In this document: in pieces, positions 41,621 to 43,227 of the stretch
How positions within the stretch are numbered: position 1 is the first letter of the stretch
Layout of the letters: the number at the start of each line of letters is the position of its first letter
Origin: Candidatus Gastranaerophilales bacterium
GTDB lineage: Bacteria; Cyanobacteriota; Vampirovibrionia; Gastranaerophilales; Gastranaerophilaceae
Direction of reading: 5' to 3'
Length of the DNA: 43,227 nt
Assembly (NCBI GenBank): GCA_944325595.1
Contig: CALVAQ010000019.1
Coordinates: 1-43,227 of the forward strand
Translations under genes and position numbers: made by a program
Notes under the pieces: model-generated
Seen by the model: only the letters and a program-made list of their open reading frames with translations
Database searches by the model: none
Told to the model about the DNA's origin: nothing

Positions 41621-43227
41621 ATGCCAAGACAAGTCCCATTAGAAAAGGTTAGAAACTTCGGGATTGCAGCACACATCGATGCCGGTAAAACAACTACAAC
41701 AGAACGTATTTTGTTTTACACAGGAAAAACTCACAAAATCGGTGAAGTTCATGACGGTGCCGCAGTTACCGACTTTATGGATCAAGAAAGAGAACGTGGT
41801 ATCACTATCCAGTCAGCTGCAGTTACAGCTATGTGGAAAGGTCACCAGTTGAATATTATTGACACCCCCGGTCACGTTGACTTCACTATCGAAGTTGAGC
41901 GTTCATTGCGTGTATTGGACGGCGTTGTTGCTGTTTTCTGTGCAGTAGGCGGTGTTCAATCCCAGTCCGAAACTGTATGGAGACAGGCTAACAGATATGA
42001 AGTTCCTAGAATGGTTTTTGTCAACAAAATGGACAGAACAGGTGCAAACTTCTACCGTGTAGTTGACCAAATCAAAAACAGACTTGGTGCAAATGCTGTA
42101 CCTATTCAGCTTCCTATCGGTGCTGAAGACAAATTTACAGGTTTGATTGACCTTTTGAGAATGAAAGCTGAGATTTATACAAATGACCTCGGTACAGATA
42201 TCAAAGAAGAAGAAATTCCGGCAGACATGCTTGAACAGGCAAAAGAATATCATGCAGCACTTGTTGAAGCTGTTTCTGAATTTGATGATGATTTGATGAT
42301 GAAATTCCTTGAAGGTGAAGAACCGACTGTTGATGAACTCAAAAAAGTACTCAGAAAAGCAACTTGCGAAAACAAAATTGTTCCTGTTTGCTGCGGTACT
42401 GCTTTCAAAAACAAAGGTGTTCAGCTTCTTCTGGACAATGTTGTTGATTATATGCCTTCACCGGTTGATGTTAAAGCTATTGAAGGCGAACTCGAAGACG
42501 GTACAAAAGTTGAAAGACATTCATCAGAAGATGAACCTTTCTCAGCTCTCGCTTTCAAAGTTATGACAGACCCATACGTAGGTCGTTTGACATTCCTGCG
42601 TGTTTACTCAGGTAAATTGACTGCGGGTTCTTACGTTTTGAACGCTACAAACGGCAAAAAAGAACGTATTTCCAGACTTGTTCAAATGTATGCCGACCAG
42701 AGAAACGAAATCCAGGAAGTATACGCAGGCGACATTTGTGCAGCAGTCGGTTTGAAAGATACAACAACAGGTGATACTCTGTGCGATGAAAAAGCACCGA
42801 TTATTCTTGAAAAAATGACATTCCCTGAACCGGTAATTTCAGTTGCTATTGAACCGAAAACAAAAGCCGATCAGGACAAAATGGGTATTGCTCTTCAAAA
42901 ACTTGCTGAAGAAGATCCGTCTTTCCGTGTTAAATCTGATACAGAAACAGGTCAGACAATCATCTCCGGTATGGGTGAGCTTCACCTTGATATCATTGTC
43001 GACAGACTTTTGAGAGAATTCAAAGTTGATGCAAACGTTGGTAAACCACAGGTTGCATACAGAGAAACAATCAGAGGCAACGCTGATCAGGATTCCAAAT
43101 TTGTTCGTCAGTCAGGTGGTAAAGGTCAATACGGTCACGTTAAAATTCAAATCGAACCGGCAGAAGAAAATGCAGGATTTGTATTTGAAAACAAAATTGT
43201 CGGTGGTGCTATTCCGAAAGAATACAT
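41621..43227 (+). CDS. fusA: Elongation factor G (5' part, cut by window end)
   Basis: Open to the window edge, 535 residues visible of about 690. EF-G drives ribosome translocation by GTP hydrolysis. G1 AHIDAGKTT (17-25), switch I RGITI, G3 DTPGH (81-85) and G4 NKMD (135-138) are intact. Domain II ([26 protein letters not shown], abbreviated) and domains III and IV ([24 protein letters not shown]) follow. AAGGA lies about 8 nt before the ATG. It is not preceded by rpsL-rpsG, so the str operon is split or this is a separate copy. Confidence 0.98.
   Translation, partial: MPRQVPLEKVRNFGIAAHIDAGKTTTTERILFYTGKTHKIGEVHDGAAVTDFMDQERERGITIQSAAVTAMWKGHQLNIIDTPGHVDFTIEVERSLRVLDGVVAVFCAVGGVQSQSETVWRQANRYEVPRMVFVNKMDRTGANFYRVVDQIKNRLGANAVPIQLPIGAEDKFTGLIDLLRMKAEIYTNDLGTDIKEEEIPADMLEQAKEYHAALVEAVSEFDDDLMMKFLEGEEPTVDELKKVLRKATCENKIVPVCCGTAFKNKGVQLLLDNVVDYMPSPVDVKAIEGELEDGTKVERHSSEDEPFSALAFKVMTDPYVGRLTFLRVYSGKLTAGSYVLNATNGKKERISRLVQMYADQRNEIQEVYAGDICAAVGLKDTTTGDTLCDEKAPIILEKMTFPEPVISVAIEPKTKADQDKMGIALQKLAEEDPSFRVKSDTETGQTIISGMGELHLDIIVDRLLREFKVDANVGKPQVAYRETIRGNADQDSKFVRQSGGKGQYGHVKIQIEPAEENAGFVFENKIVGGAIPKEY

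Noticed and set aside
1..43227. tRNA, rRNA or riboswitch genes
   Set aside because: No cloverleaf, T-loop motif or known aptamer core was recognised by eye in any intergenic stretch. tRNAscan-SE and Infernal would settle it.

Overview
The window is an AT-rich, densely packed bacterial segment. It carries about 44 protein genes and no recognisable tRNA, rRNA or CRISPR. Several features together suggest a non-photosynthetic relative of the Cyanobacteria (Vampirovibrionia/Melainabacteria, gut Gastranaerophilales-like): a DUF3326 protein of a kind I associate with cyanobacteria and plastids, a cyanobacterial-looking EF-G, flagella plus PilT, a 2-hydroxyacyl-CoA-dehydratase-like protein typical of anaerobes, and a TrpRS with the cysteine spacing of Fe-S-cluster TrpRS enzymes. 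This placement is inference; no marker-gene tree was run.

Layout. 1-190 is a GC-rich 95-bp unit in tandem, followed by non-coding DNA with an orphan + strand terminator. 640-4869 (-) holds a COG3581/DUF2229-type gene and the flagellar export genes fliP-fliQ-fliR-flhB. 5056-9968 (+) holds trpS, coaBC, a Nif3-like gene, a small exported protein and mnmE. 9969-10559 is a repeat-rich gap. Then come a DedA gene (+), an unusual protein made only of Clp N-domain repeats (-), and flagellin (+) behind a structured leader. 13956-16051 (+) holds a dihydrolipoyl dehydrogenase and a possible kinase-fold protein. 16059-18405 (-) holds an HD-GYP protein and trmFO. 18536-21139 (+) is an overlapping operon of a UPF0173 hydrolase, DUF3326 and a prepilin. 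21186-23171 (-) holds HIT and TPR genes. 23455-23613 (-) is a 52-residue gene. 23875-27237 (+) holds pilT, recO, deoC and hisF. 27242-30409 (-) holds a PC4-like gene, priA and infC, the last starting at AUU. The rest holds a GNAT-like gene, recF, an HD gene, lysS, grxC, a zinc-ribbon/radical-SAM pair, a CHASE2-GGDEF cyclase, several small proteins, a LysM protein and the 5' part of fusA.

Functionally, most genes are housekeeping: translation, tRNA modification, CoA, replication and repair. Overlaid on these is a motility and surface theme (flagellar export, flagellin, PilT, prepilin), with one putative c-di-GMP cyclase and one putative phosphodiesterase. Gene ends are tightly packed. Several convergent pairs share a hairpin that contains stop codons, and one pair overlaps. 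Many promoters look like extended -10 boxes (TGnTATAAT), and four of them lie so close to the start codon that the mRNAs are probably leaderless. The less ordinary items are the six-repeat Clp_N protein, the 95-bp repeat, a diverged two-copy intergenic element (10389-10514 and 40693-40807), the kinase-like protein and several very small genes.
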